A stretch of 28,227 nucleotides of DNA from Candolleomyces eurysporus. Lineage: Eukaryota > Basidiomycota > Agaricomycetes > Agaricales > Psathyrellaceae. How positions within the stretch are numbered: position 1 is the first letter of the stretch; each line of letters opens with the position of its first letter. Both the position numbers and the translations under genes were made by a program. Where the stretch lies: contig JANBPK010001578.1 of assembly GCA_027579435.1 (NCBI GenBank), positions 1 to 28,227 on the forward strand. Direction: 5' to 3'. The notes beneath the pieces were generated by a model. That model had not been told where the DNA came from. It ran no database searches and was given only the letters and a program-made list of their open reading frames with translations. Below, piece after piece: positions 10,198 through 19,301 of this stretch.

Positions 10198-10821
10198 ATG
10201 GAGGGACGCTGGGCGCACACCGACAAGGCAAATCCAGGCCCCTGTGCTGTAGAGCATGCCATGGCAGCAAGTCGGTCAACAGTTTTTGAAGAAACAGATT
10301 CTCAGATGGATAGCGGAAAGAAGCCAGCGAGTCTGAAGGTGGGTGCGAGGGCATTGTGGCGTGAGGTAGGCAATATCTCAGCTTGGGTTGAGCTGAGAAT
10401 GGCGTGCAAGGCCACCGAGCTTCCGATGTTCAGCGAAAGCGGAGGCGGCGAGCCAGTTGCCAGTTGGAAACGGAGGAGCGCTTGTGGTATATGTCACAGG
10501 TGTGACGTCACGCGTTCTGATGAATGCCGTTTGCCTCTCCACCACATCTTCCCTNCCCCCGAAGGGGCTGCTATCCGTACAGCAGGAGGGTCAAGAGCGT
10601 CCATCGGACACAAAGACTCAAAAATGGATACCGGGTTCGTCCATATTCGAGATACAATCCAGCCTCTGCTAGCTGAAAAAGGTGGTCTCTTTCCGACATC
10701 AACGTTGAACCGATGGTGGCTCTGGAGACGCTGGGCGGAGGAAGCGTGTCTGCTCCTACATGGAGCACGCGAATGTGAACACAGAGAAGGCGATCGATGC
10801 CCATACGAGTCTCTTTATTAG
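10198..10821 (+). CDS. Hypothetical ORF of 207 codons, doubtful
   Basis: This is an uninterrupted frame of 207 codons with no intron. It holds a CGICHRC cluster near residue 97 and a Trp/Arg-rich end, but matches no family I know. An N at 10555 falls inside it. The opposite strand is also open in part (10756-11040) and ends in a hydrophobic stretch that could be a tail anchor, so either strand might hold the real gene, or neither. A palindromic gtgacgtcac, identical to a CRE/ATF site, lies at 10502-10511 inside the frame. Confidence 0.25.
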   Translation: MEGRWAHTDKANPGPCAVEHAMAASRSTVFEETDSQMDSGKKPASLKVGARALWREVGNISAWVELRMACKATELPMFSESGGGEPVASWKRRSACGICHRCDVTRSDECRLPLHHIFPXPEGAAIRTAGGSRASIGHKDSKMDTGFVHIRDTIQPLLAEKGGLFPTSTLNRWWLWRRWAEEACLLLHGARECEHREGDRCPYESLY

Positions 10822-11490
10822 CCGCTCCCACGGTGTAATCGAGAAAACCATGCCACCGGTGGTTGGGACATCCCGGGGCATTTGGACGGGCGTAGTTGCT
10901 GAAAGGGCCATAGGGTCGTCGATAGGGTTGAATCCGAGGGACGGAAATGAGGAATGTGAACAGTAATCACGACCACTAAATAGCCTTTCGGGTTCGACCT
11001 GTCCGAGAGGGTTCCTTCTCAAACTGTGGAAGGCATTCAAAGAGCTGCGCAGACATTCTCGTTGATGCGGAAGGAACCGATAAGACGCGAAGTGGATTCT
11101 GGGTGCCTTGGACGTGTATCATCTTTACTGAGGTAGAAGCTACCTCGGTCTGTCATGTCCGTGAAATGATAGAGATCTATCATCTAATCAAATTCGCTAG
11201 TTAGGATAGCACTCCAGCGGGTGAAATAGAACATGTTACTTAAGTTCAACAGCACCGCACTAAATGCTGTACAATTCGGAGCAGCAGTGCCGCCGCACTA
11301 TTGTTCCTCACTGAACCATCAGAAGAGATAAGTTCAACTGATGTCTCAAAGTGTATATGTGACGGGATGAGATGCTGGTTTACGGTTGAAGGAATCCTCG
11401 AGAATGAGCGTAGAAACACAGCCTACACCCAGATTTGCCCATTAAGGGGCACAGATACGACAGGCTTGATTCAAGGCGAAACGAGGAAAA
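10822..11490. other. No gene seen
   Basis: Only short frames occur. The minus-strand frame 10756-11040 has the best composition (a C-terminal segment LVWASIAFSVFTFACS of membrane type) but no recognisable partner exons. The right-hand end holds the 3' flank of the minus-strand gene that ends at 11491. Confidence 0.35.
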
Positions 11491-12340
11491 TCATCCCAGG
11501 AGGTCATCCAGAAACTCCTCCATAGCCACCTTCGAATCTTTTGGAGGAGCAGGGGCTGTTGTGGGTAGTTCAGGAGCCTGCTCGTACTTCTCTGCCTGGC
11601 GTTCCCGTGCGGACTTGAAAACAGGCTTTGCCTTCAACTTCTCGGATTTGGATTTGAAACGAGCCTTTAGATCTAGAAAGTACCATCCATGAGCAGCCAA
11701 TCGCCGAAAGCCTTTGCCTTTAAATGGGAACGCACCTCGTTGAGCTTCAGCAACAGCCTTCTCCCTGCTCATCTCGTCCAGCTCGCGATCCCATTGGATC
11801 TCCTGAACTTTCCCCTTCCTGTCGGTAGCGACCCGCATTGGGTTCGAGGATATATGTGCCAGGGTCATATCCACTTCATCCTCATCAATTTCTTGCTTGG
11901 CTCCCAGAACCGTATCAGCGTCGGATATTCGCTGTTTCTCGAGGAACGTAGATAGATCAACTTCTGGTTCGACGATGGGTTCTCCTAAACAAAATCCGTC
12001 GAGAGAAATGTCAGCATAAGGAGCTCCCTCAAGGCAGATACCATTCAAACACACCATCCGAGTCAAGTTCAGGCTCAGGCTCCTTATATCGATCCGCATT
12101 CGTGCCTAACTGCCGTCTCGAGTACTTCGCCGCCAGCTCCGCCACAGCTTCTTCATCCGCTTCTTCATCTGGAGGACCCTCGCCTTCGAGTACTAGCCGT
12201 TTGTTGAATTCAGCAGGGCGCCCGCCGCCACGGTGTCCTCTACCACGAGCCCGAAGATATTTTCCTAGCCCGCCTCTTGATCTTCCTCGTCCTCCGCCAC
12301 GACCTCGATCGGTGGAAGACGACGCTTCAATATCTGCCAT
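11491..12340 (-). CDS. RGG-rich conserved-type protein, probably nucleic-acid binding (259 aa)
   Basis: Two exons on the minus strand: 12340-12055 and 11984-11491, with a 70-nt intron (gtgtgt..tttag) in phase 1. The join gives DSDG|EPIVEPEVDL in a continuous frame of 259 residues. Residues about 12-42 form a Gly/Arg tract (RGRGGGRGRSRGG, RGRGHRGGG), which in other proteins binds RNA or is methylated on arginine. An acidic middle and a basic C-terminal part (KARFKSKSEKLKAKP) follow, ending in MEEFLDDLLG. I do not recognise the family. The strict alternation of charged blocks and the lack of membrane segments suggest a nuclear or nucleolar protein; this is inference. No second copy is seen in the window. 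Confidence 0.75.
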
Positions 12341-12854
12341 AGATGTGTATCAGGTATATGGAGTTACAAAGGCCCTGAAACCGTCGCAAAGCCAGCGATG
12401 GCGACAAGATGGTTGAGGTCAAGAGCAAGCTGTCGGCAACTCAAGCTAGGCCAACCTTTTTGATTACCGGAGGGATGTTTGCTTTGACACTCTACTCGGA
12501 GCAAAACCCAAATAATGCGTGCATTTACAGTAGGACATAGATCATGTAGATTACGCATAAGATAAGAAGAGTATGAGCATAATTGTATGTGCATAAGGGG
12601 TTTACATAAGCTATTTCAATAACGAATCGTATGAATGTTGACGTTGGGTTCGAAATGCAGGTTGCGATGACAAATGAGCTGGGATAGCTAGAAATAAAGC
12701 AAGATAGACAGTATGAGATCAGTTAAATCAACATCGGAGGAGAGACAGTGAAGAAAATTGCAGACACGCAAAGGTTCTCCGCTCATTATATTTCTAACAA
12801 AGGATATAACAGCTGAATTGGCTTCAGCAACATCACCATTGCACGCTAGGTAAA
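12341..12854. other. Promoter region of the RGG gene and 3' flank of the next gene
   Basis: Both neighbours are on the minus strand, so this gap holds the promoter for 11491-12340 and the 3' end of 12855-14092. The sequence is AT-rich with no supported frame. Confidence 0.5.
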
Positions 12855-14092
12855 TCAATCCGAATCTTCATCACCTCCAGATAAGACCCTCTCCATGGCG
12901 TCCACAATCCTGCTCAAAAAGCACGCGACGTCCAAGAAGAACACAAGTGAGTACCCGATCGATGCCACAGTCAGATACGCAACCAGGGGGACTCCGATAG
13001 GTGTCAGCTGCAACTTAAGGCTATTCTCAAACGGAATCTTCCTGCCGTTCTCTGTACCTGCAGGCTGGCTCACAAGCTCTCGCTTTTCCTTCAACTCATC
13101 CGTAGCCCTGCTCCTAATTATACGAGGGCAGGTTGAGGCAATGTCACTGTAGTTGAGATCAGAGAAAGGCTGATCGAGCGTCCGGGTCCAAGATTTCGAA
13201 CGAGCTGCCTTGGGAACGTCTGCCGCCGCCGTTTCCTTTACCAGAGTCGAAGAAGCCTTAGAAGTCACGCCCAAGGAACGCCTACGGAGAGATTCCGCTT
13301 CGGGAATCACTGGCAGAACTTGGAATGGGCTTGTGAGCGTGTTTGCCCTTTGGCGGTACTCAAGACGTAGATGGAGCGGCTGTTGCTTGATAAAGGCCCG
13401 TTCCTCAAGACCCATACCGGTGGGATGAGTAGAGGATCGCTTGGGCATCGGGGTGGACACATCCAAGGGGGTCTCGAACATCTCAGCAACCGACCCGATC
13501 GAACGACGCTTTGATAATTTGAAAGATCGAACGAGGGCTTTGGCTTTCGGTGAAAGAGGCTTCAAAATTTGACGCCAGCGGAGCGAGGAGACTGGTGTCT
13601 TTGGAGAGAAAGCTAGAGGCTCAGGAAGGGAAGGTGCTGGTATCTCAGGACTTTCAGTGGCACGCCACTGCGAAGAACGTCCACGAGGGTGGAGAAACTG
13701 GGTTGTAACCAGATATTCATCCAGGCTCTTTTGCGCCAAATTCAAAGTATCCTCGTAAGTCTATAGATATGATCCGTCAGCGAGTACAACGGGTAGGCTT
13801 TTCTGTAACTCACCTTTGGGAAACACCCGAGAGTACGATCAAGCTGGTCATAGTGGTCGCGGGAGGACTGGTACGCATCGGCCGCCATTTGAAGAAGACT
13901 AAGAGTAATGACCGCGTTGAACGTGCCATCACTGAGATGATCTCGAGGCTAAGAGCTCTCGTTAGCTGTCAGAGTGAGATTCAGAGGAGGTGCACTTACT
14001 GTCCAGACATGATCAGCGTCTCTCAGAATGTTTGTACCTCTCAAAGTGTCAAGAGACTTTTGAACGCGTTCAGGATGACGGGGAGCCAGCAT
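12855..14092 (-). CDS. Hypothetical protein with a C-terminal membrane anchor (377 aa)
   Basis: Three exons: 14092-14000, 13948-13814 and 13760-12855. The introns of 51 and 53 nt have gtaagt and gtgagt donors and keep phase 0. The start MLAPRHPERVQKSLDTL is chosen because the block just upstream looks less protein-like, although the frame stays open to 14476. The first 76 residues look like a folded helical domain (SLLQMAADAYQSSRDHYDQL). The middle is Ser/Pro/Arg-rich and probably disordered. Near the end is one long hydrophobic stretch (VPLVAYLTVASIGYSLVFF), followed by a short acidic tail. This points to a tail-anchored or single-span protein. I do not recognise the family. A decayed duplicate lies at 21470-22985. 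Confidence 0.7.
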
Positions 14093-14777
14093 TTTGGAAT
14101 TCAAGCGCGTGAACAGTGGAGAAGAATTGTATGGTAGCGTCGCATCAATAAGAGGGAATGGTATCGCGTTGGCAGTGTGTGAAACCCGCAAACAACACTC
14201 CGTGGGTGGTTCAAGCTCAAGAAATGCAGAATGGTCGAGCCCAGGCTTTATAGGTGTTTGGCGGAAGTTCATCTGGACGCGGGTTTGCCGAAAACAGGAA
14301 GAGACCACCGCCGAAAACCTTTGTGCACCAGCTATTAGAGGATGACAAACCGGTGGTCCGGCCACGACCGCCATTGTCCTTTCTGATTGGCCCTCCGCCG
14401 TCACGGTGGCTCGAATTAGGCCATCAACGAGTACAATTCCTTTTTTGGATGTCAATGCTACTTTCTGCTCTCTCAAAAACGGACTTACGGCTTCTGGAGG
14501 AGTTTTTCAGTCCGCCCAACCGCTCCCACTTGCTACTTGATCTGTTACGCCATGTTTGAGCGTGAAAGAAAGAAGATAAAGAAGCTTTTGATCCTTGATC
14601 AGGTAAAATCAAGTCGAGTGAATATCCCAGGTCTTTGGCAAAAACTCAACCATGATGATGCTTCAGATTCAACGGCTAGGATCCGAAGCGGGTGTGGATC
14701 ATCAATGTCACGCATAAAGAAAGCCTTGGCCCCGACATAACATGGGAGGGTCTGGTACCCCAGGCCAAACAACGTTA
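14093..14777. other. 5' region of the membrane-anchored gene, duplicated at 21.84-22.18 kb
   Basis: From about 14450 this aligns with 21845-22182. On the minus strand, a stretch of about 30 codons near 14640-14720 keeps the same frame in both copies (FFMR, AVE, EASSW are shared), so it may be a further 5' exon or another small gene. I could not find a convincing splice path to 14092. Confidence 0.35.
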
Positions 14778-14820
14778 CAGTCGTTTGCATATCCTTTGTC
14801 AGTTGCGTTTTTTCTGCGAG
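14778..14820 (+). repeat. Left terminal inverted repeat of the MITE
   Basis: It pairs with 14984-15026 in inverted orientation. Confidence 0.85.
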
Positions 14821-14983
14821 AGGAGTTGTGACAGCTGTCAAGGCTGGTCACAGCACCAAATTGGTTGAATGCGGTTCAATATGTTGGATATGATCACGCT
14901 CGGAAGCAGGTCTGACGTCGCTGCACCCACTGGATCCAGGCAAGCGTGACATTACTAACGATTACATATATCGCATCATTCTG

Positions 14984-15026
14984 CTCGAGAAAGAAACGCA
15001 ACTGACAAAAGATATGCAAACGACTG
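14984..15026 (-). repeat. Right terminal inverted repeat of the MITE
   Basis: It is the inverted copy of 14778-14820, with a C/T difference in the middle and a one-base gap in the T/A run. Confidence 0.85.
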
Positions 15027-15861
15027 TAAGATAAACTAATCGAAACCAAGATGCGGTTTAGACCCTCAGCTCAGACTTGGTATTCGGAAAGCAAAGGTAG
15101 AGTTCGCCCTCGTCACCGGTATTTATGAAGATCGGAGAGCTAATTGGTACACGCTCGTGAGCTGTATAGCAGCAGGCTCCGCGAGCTCAGAGTGCCTCAG
15201 CAATGGCAGCCTCCCCTTATTGTAGACTCGAGGACCCGGAGAACCCGAATTGACTCTGTAGATATCATCGACGAAAGACAAAGAAGACAGATAAGCCAGC
15301 AAGGACGCGTTTCCTGCTGTTTTGGGGAGCAAGGATGAGGCCTCCAGTACCAGGGCGAAGGATCTGGGTTTGATCCTCTTCTAGAAATGGCGAGAGCTTT
15401 TGTATTTCTAAACAGGATTTTAGTTCGGTTCTACAGGCGGTGTTTTGTTTTTGGGTCGAGACGTGCTCAATGTGGTCAAACTTGTACTTCTCGTATCAAA
15501 GTACAACAGTGTGACGCACTTCAGGTCCGGGAGAGACCCGATAAACCTGAAAACCCAGTAAAGCTGAGACAGAGGGAACAAGGAGAGGAGGCACCCATTG
15601 CTGCAGTGACCGCCGCTGACACGGTACTGATTTAAACTCAGATGAGCGCAGTTGTCGCATGGACATTCAGGAAGCGATAGGGGAATCAGAATTTAGCCGC
15701 TGAACCCTCGGAATGAAGTGGCATTTTAGAAGCATTCTGTCATGGGCCTCCGCTGAGCTCCGACTCTGAGCACTGATGGAGTTGCACGGGAAACATTCAC
15801 ATTCAGACTCACATACTCGTCNAAAATCAAAAACACATTTACGACATAGAAGCAACTTGAC
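15027..15861. other. Duplicated non-coding or decayed block
   Basis: About 15040-15640 aligns with 22190-22985, including the tract around ctcagctcagac and the end block gcagtgaccgccg. Frames are not kept between the two copies: the open frame at 15387-15635 corresponds to a sequence with a stop in the other copy. A coding function is therefore unlikely. Confidence 0.5.
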
Positions 15862-16491
15862 TCATTTTCCACCATGCTTTACTTTGTGCATAGTTTGTGT
15901 CGAGGTCGTAGTTGAGTTATACCCATAGTTAGGTGGCCCCCCAGAGCTCAAAGTCCTTGGAAGGGCCCCGAACTCTTGGTCAAAACGCTCAACAAATCTA
16001 TCTGCAAGTTTACATCAGTCAAACCGTAAATTAATGTTGCAAAGAACGAACGCATAACTTACCCACTGCGTCATCTCCTCCACGGTCCCAAATTTNGTTG
16101 ATGCAGTCAAGCATGTATTGGAAATGCTGCTCTAAACACCCCGATTGCATCTCGATCCTCAGCGAGCGAGGCAACAAAGCAAAAAGGGCTGCTGACCTGG
16201 AGTAAGGCTCTCAAGAACTTCATACACGTTGGCCTGCGCAGCAAATCGTGGAGCTGAATGATATTTTAGGGTCAAACATGATTAGGTAGAAAAGAGTTAT
16301 TGATCTTTACCGTTTGTTCTCTCGATTTTGGCAATCCCATTCCCATAGACTACAGGCTGCTCGTGGTACGACGCAGCACCATATGTGTTGTTGTAGGTGA
16401 TTTGCGTCGTTTTCGCTTTCGCAGCAAACTTGGCTGATAAGATTCGAAGTTGTGCTGCTTCTGCTTCTTCTTCTTCTGTATAGTGATTCAT
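15862..16491 (-). CDS. Small hypothetical protein, four exons (148 aa)
   Basis: Minus-strand exons are 16491-16311, 16253-16197, 16131-16063 and 16001-15862. Introns are 57, 65 and 61 nt, all GT..AG, and all three junctions are phase 1. The protein starts MNHYTEEEEAEAAQLR, has a middle part with PRFAAQANVYEVLESLTPEQ and a C-terminal part with WDRGGDDAVDRFVERF, and ends in a Ser/Thr tail. The alternating acidic and hydrophobic residues suggest a small helical soluble protein. I do not recognise the family. An N at 16096 leaves one residue unknown. The consistent phase and intron size make the model credible despite the lack of homology. Confidence 0.65.
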
Positions 16492-17244
16492 GGGAGTTGA
16501 TTGTGAGTAACCGTTGTGGACGAGGAATTGTGAAGAAGATGAAAGTTGGTGAGCTTATATGTGTACACCGGGCAATACTAGAATCTTCCAGGAAAGGTAG
16601 CGCATGTACCATGGTCCGCACACACAAAGCGTCGTACGACACTGGTTTATTCCAGAACAAGGAAGGCGAATTCGAGAGCGCGATAGTGGCGTCTGCGTTA
16701 GCGCCGGGTGACTCGGAGATTTAATGCTTCGGCTGTGAACTTTGCTGCAAAGGAACAATACTCCCAGGGGTTTGTCACCTGTCCCCAGTGAGAATAAAGA
16801 CATCACATCGGTATCTCCAGTCTAAGTCCACATCGACCCCACAAACCCACAAATGGTTTGCCTCGTTGTTCTATGGGCGCTTCGCCCACTTTTATACAGC
16901 CTTCATTCAAGATAGTGGCATTTCTTTGAATTGAAACGAGATTAGTCAACGGTCACATTGCATCCAACGCCGCAAGTCTCGGCTTCGACCTGTCTCCCTT
17001 TGACAACACCAACTTCCCGCGATTCCGATGGTGACGTTGAGGCCTTNAAAAAAAACTTTTTCTCTAGTTAAACAAGGGTAGTGCTTTGTAGCCAAAAGAT
17101 CCGAACCTTCTTCCTGAAAAGACACTGTAGTAGATGCTCTTGGTCAAAACAATTTCAGTGCTGATATATATATGCTACTTAGGATGGCCGTTCTGTGATC
17201 ACCAAGCAACCAATTCGTCCTCTCAGTCTTTGTCGCACTCAACC
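16492..17244. other. Divergent promoter region
   Basis: The genes on either side are transcribed away from this gap. No frame is supported. An A/T run with an N at 17047 and a TATA-like tatatatatg around 17164-17173, about 75 bases before the next ATG, are the only notable points. Confidence 0.45.
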
Positions 17245-17836
17245 ATGGATCGCCGCCGGCACCCGGAAGCGCTGCCAGAGATTGACTATGACGTTCAAAA
17301 TCGGACATTCAGCACAAGATATGAGAATAAGTATGACGGATATCACCTACAGCCTGAGTCTTACGGTGGGGGGCAGATAGAAATCTTCAATTCCAAAAAA
17401 GGTAGGTGTCACCGGTTTATCCCTGTCCCGCACAAACTGGATGGCATACTCACCTCGACCTTGAAGCTCCAGCGGCCGATACCAGCGTGCTTTGGAACCT
17501 CGATCCCTACGAAAGAGCCAGTAAGTCCCGTTTTCATCCAACCCAGTGTTAAGATGATCCGTTCGCTGAAACACGATGCAGCTCACCACCTTCGCCTCTT
17601 CATGGGACACATGGAAAAGTTGAACGAAAGATGTATGTGATTTCACGCATTCTGGGTCTAGTCACTTACTTACATCCGTTGGGTCAAACTAAGCCCGGGA
17701 AGAATATAAGCAGCGATTCAAGAAGGAAATTGAGAGAATCAAATGCCGGTCTTCACAGTCCACCTCAGCGAGGGATGGGAAGCCAGCCAATTCAAGGAGA
17801 TCTCATCTAGTCAGGGATCGGGCAGGAGAGCGGTAG
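17245..17836 (+). CDS. Small basic hypothetical protein, four exons (134 aa)
   Basis: Exons are 17245-17401, 17467-17520, 17582-17632 and 17694-17836. Introns are 65, 61 and 61 nt with gtaggt, gtaagt and gtatgt donors, and all junctions are phase 1. The start MDRRRHPEALPEIDYDVQNR is preferred over an upstream in-frame ATG at 17134 because the extra N-terminus would overlap the TATA-like sequence. The protein has a Tyr/Gly-rich N-terminal half, then FMGHMEKLNERSREEYKQRF, a likely amphipathic or coiled-coil helix, and a basic Arg/Ser tail. I do not recognise the family. It has the same four-exon, all-phase-1 layout as its divergent neighbour, but the sequences are not evidently related. Confidence 0.65.
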
Positions 17837-18242
17837 CTTGTACGATGCGCATCGGCTAATAGAGCCCTGGTGGAGTTCGAATAAAATACGAGCAAATGAC
17901 AATGGTTTTTGAGGGAAAGCTGCTCGAAGGCAATCTAATTGTGCCACACAACGGAAAGCTGAGATCTTGCAGATCCTTTGAGTTGCAAATTGTCAGTTTG
18001 CTGAGAATTAATTTTCTTCAAGTTGATCTCCTGCTTCAAGTTGGCAGCCATCTAGCCAAGGATAGGGGGTTCCTACACATGTGGAAAACCAGCTCGGGAG
18101 TCAACAATTCGCTTCTCGCCAGCAAGTCTGAGCCCCACGCTCTCTTGATGTCGCCTTCCACCTGGATCACATTCATTGATTCAATATATTTCTTCCTCTT
18201 TTGCCGGTGCCGGTGTATTGTGAACAACTAGTTTGGTTCTCC
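17837..18242. other. No gene seen
   Basis: This is the 3' flank of the small basic-protein gene. The frame 17896-18231 shows no family resemblance. Confidence 0.4.
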
Positions 18243-18570
18243 ACTGGTATATAGGTCATTACACCGTAATAACGACTCTAGTATTAGCAAGTCATAAAAT
18301 ACAGGAGGCCCATCCTAACACCGAAGACCGAGCAAAGTCAGAAAAGAGAAATAGCCCAATAAATCAATATCCCGATAACAGAACAAGTCGCTTGACCAAA
18401 TCTAAAGACTTTCCGTACCCCAAGATCGAATCCCTTTTCGATTTAAATTTCGATGTCGACTCCTTCGATCCCATTTTCACGCTCACCAGAGTTCGGAGCT
18501 CCCTTTAACCCAGACACCCTTGCGCGTGTCCACCCTTCCCCCTTCCCGAGAATCCCAGAATCAAGGGGAC
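18243..18570 (-). pseudogene. Decayed copy of the 3' end of the low-complexity gene
   Basis: This aligns with about 19170-19500, covering the 3' UTR and the codons for the Lys/Ser-rich C-terminus of the neighbouring gene. Shared landmarks are ctagtattag, ccaagatcgaa, ttcgat..gtcgactcctt and the acccagaca tract. The reading frame is broken and no upstream exons are present. It is a tandem fragment duplication, same orientation, about 0.93 kb apart. Confidence 0.65.
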
Positions 18571-19301
18571 TAGCTACAAAGACAAGAACTACATGACGCC
18601 GAAAGTATACACATCGATATCCCAAACCAACCGTCGCCTGATCAATCTCCTCCTACAGATTAGGGTCAAGGCGAGAGAATGCGTTGCTCGAGAATCCCCC
18701 GATTGCCTTGGTAGGTCTGGCGTCCAATTTTCTCGGTTCTGCTTCATGACAGGCATCGATGGGCGGATGCGCATCTTATATAGGTGGAGGGGAGAGGGGG
18801 CCCCAGTGTGGGGCCGCAGCCCGAGGCACGAAATGGAGTCTTTTTGGGAATCTTGGCGATCTCAAGGGCTGCCATCACGGAACATTTCGTGTCCTGACCT
18901 CGACACACTGCTACGCTGGATTTTGACGCCCTCAATCATTCAAAAGAGGATGACATAAATACAAGTGGTATGTGTATTGTCATTGAACATAATATGTAAT
19001 TGCCTGTCGCAGGAGCGCTGAGCGCTGTAAGCTCCATTGGCCTCAATCAGAATTCAGAACGTCGTGGGCTTCGGTCATCGCTCGGTGGTCCATTGTTCCT
19101 ACATGTTTCCTTCCTCTATTGCCTATGTATGTGTATCGTGAACGATGAATTCGATCCCCTCACCAATACAAAAGTTCATCGCATCGTAGCAACGAATCTA
19201 GTATTAGTGCAAGAGCGAATCATAATATACACTAGGCCAATCCAAACTCCAAGAGCCAGATCAGATAAATAACCCAAGAAATCGATACCCCGGTACCAGA
19301 C
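18571..19301. other. Spacer between the decayed and intact copies
   Basis: A 121-codon frame at 18593-18958 has no recognised domain and ordinary composition for chance ORFs. The last 130 bases are the 3' UTR region shared with the decayed copy. Confidence 0.35.

Larger units (their letters stand above)
14778..15026. mobile_element. Tc1/mariner-type MITE, 249 bp, with TA target duplication
   Basis: The left end CAGTCGTTTGCATATC (14778) recurs inverted at the right end (to 15026). The arms match for about 43 bp with one or two mismatches and a one-base gap. TA flanks both sides (14776-14777 and 15027-15028). The CAGT terminus and TA duplication are the hallmarks of the Tc1/mariner superfamily. 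The internal part has no coding capacity, so the element is non-autonomous. The paralogous block has a single TA and no insert at the matching place (22181-22182), which is an empty site. Confidence 0.85.

Noticed and set aside
13949..14476. Extension of the membrane-anchored protein upstream of 14092
   Set aside because: The frame is open, but the extra 128 residues lack a protein-like pattern. The decayed copy lacks this part, so it cannot be tested here. I kept the shorter start.
15350..15380. Possible tRNA B-box (gggtttgatcc)
   Set aside because: No A-box at the right distance and no cloverleaf could be drawn.
16452..16480. Microsatellite of tct/tgc triplets
   Set aside because: It is the codons for a Glu/Ala run in the minus-strand gene and is too short to call a repeat.
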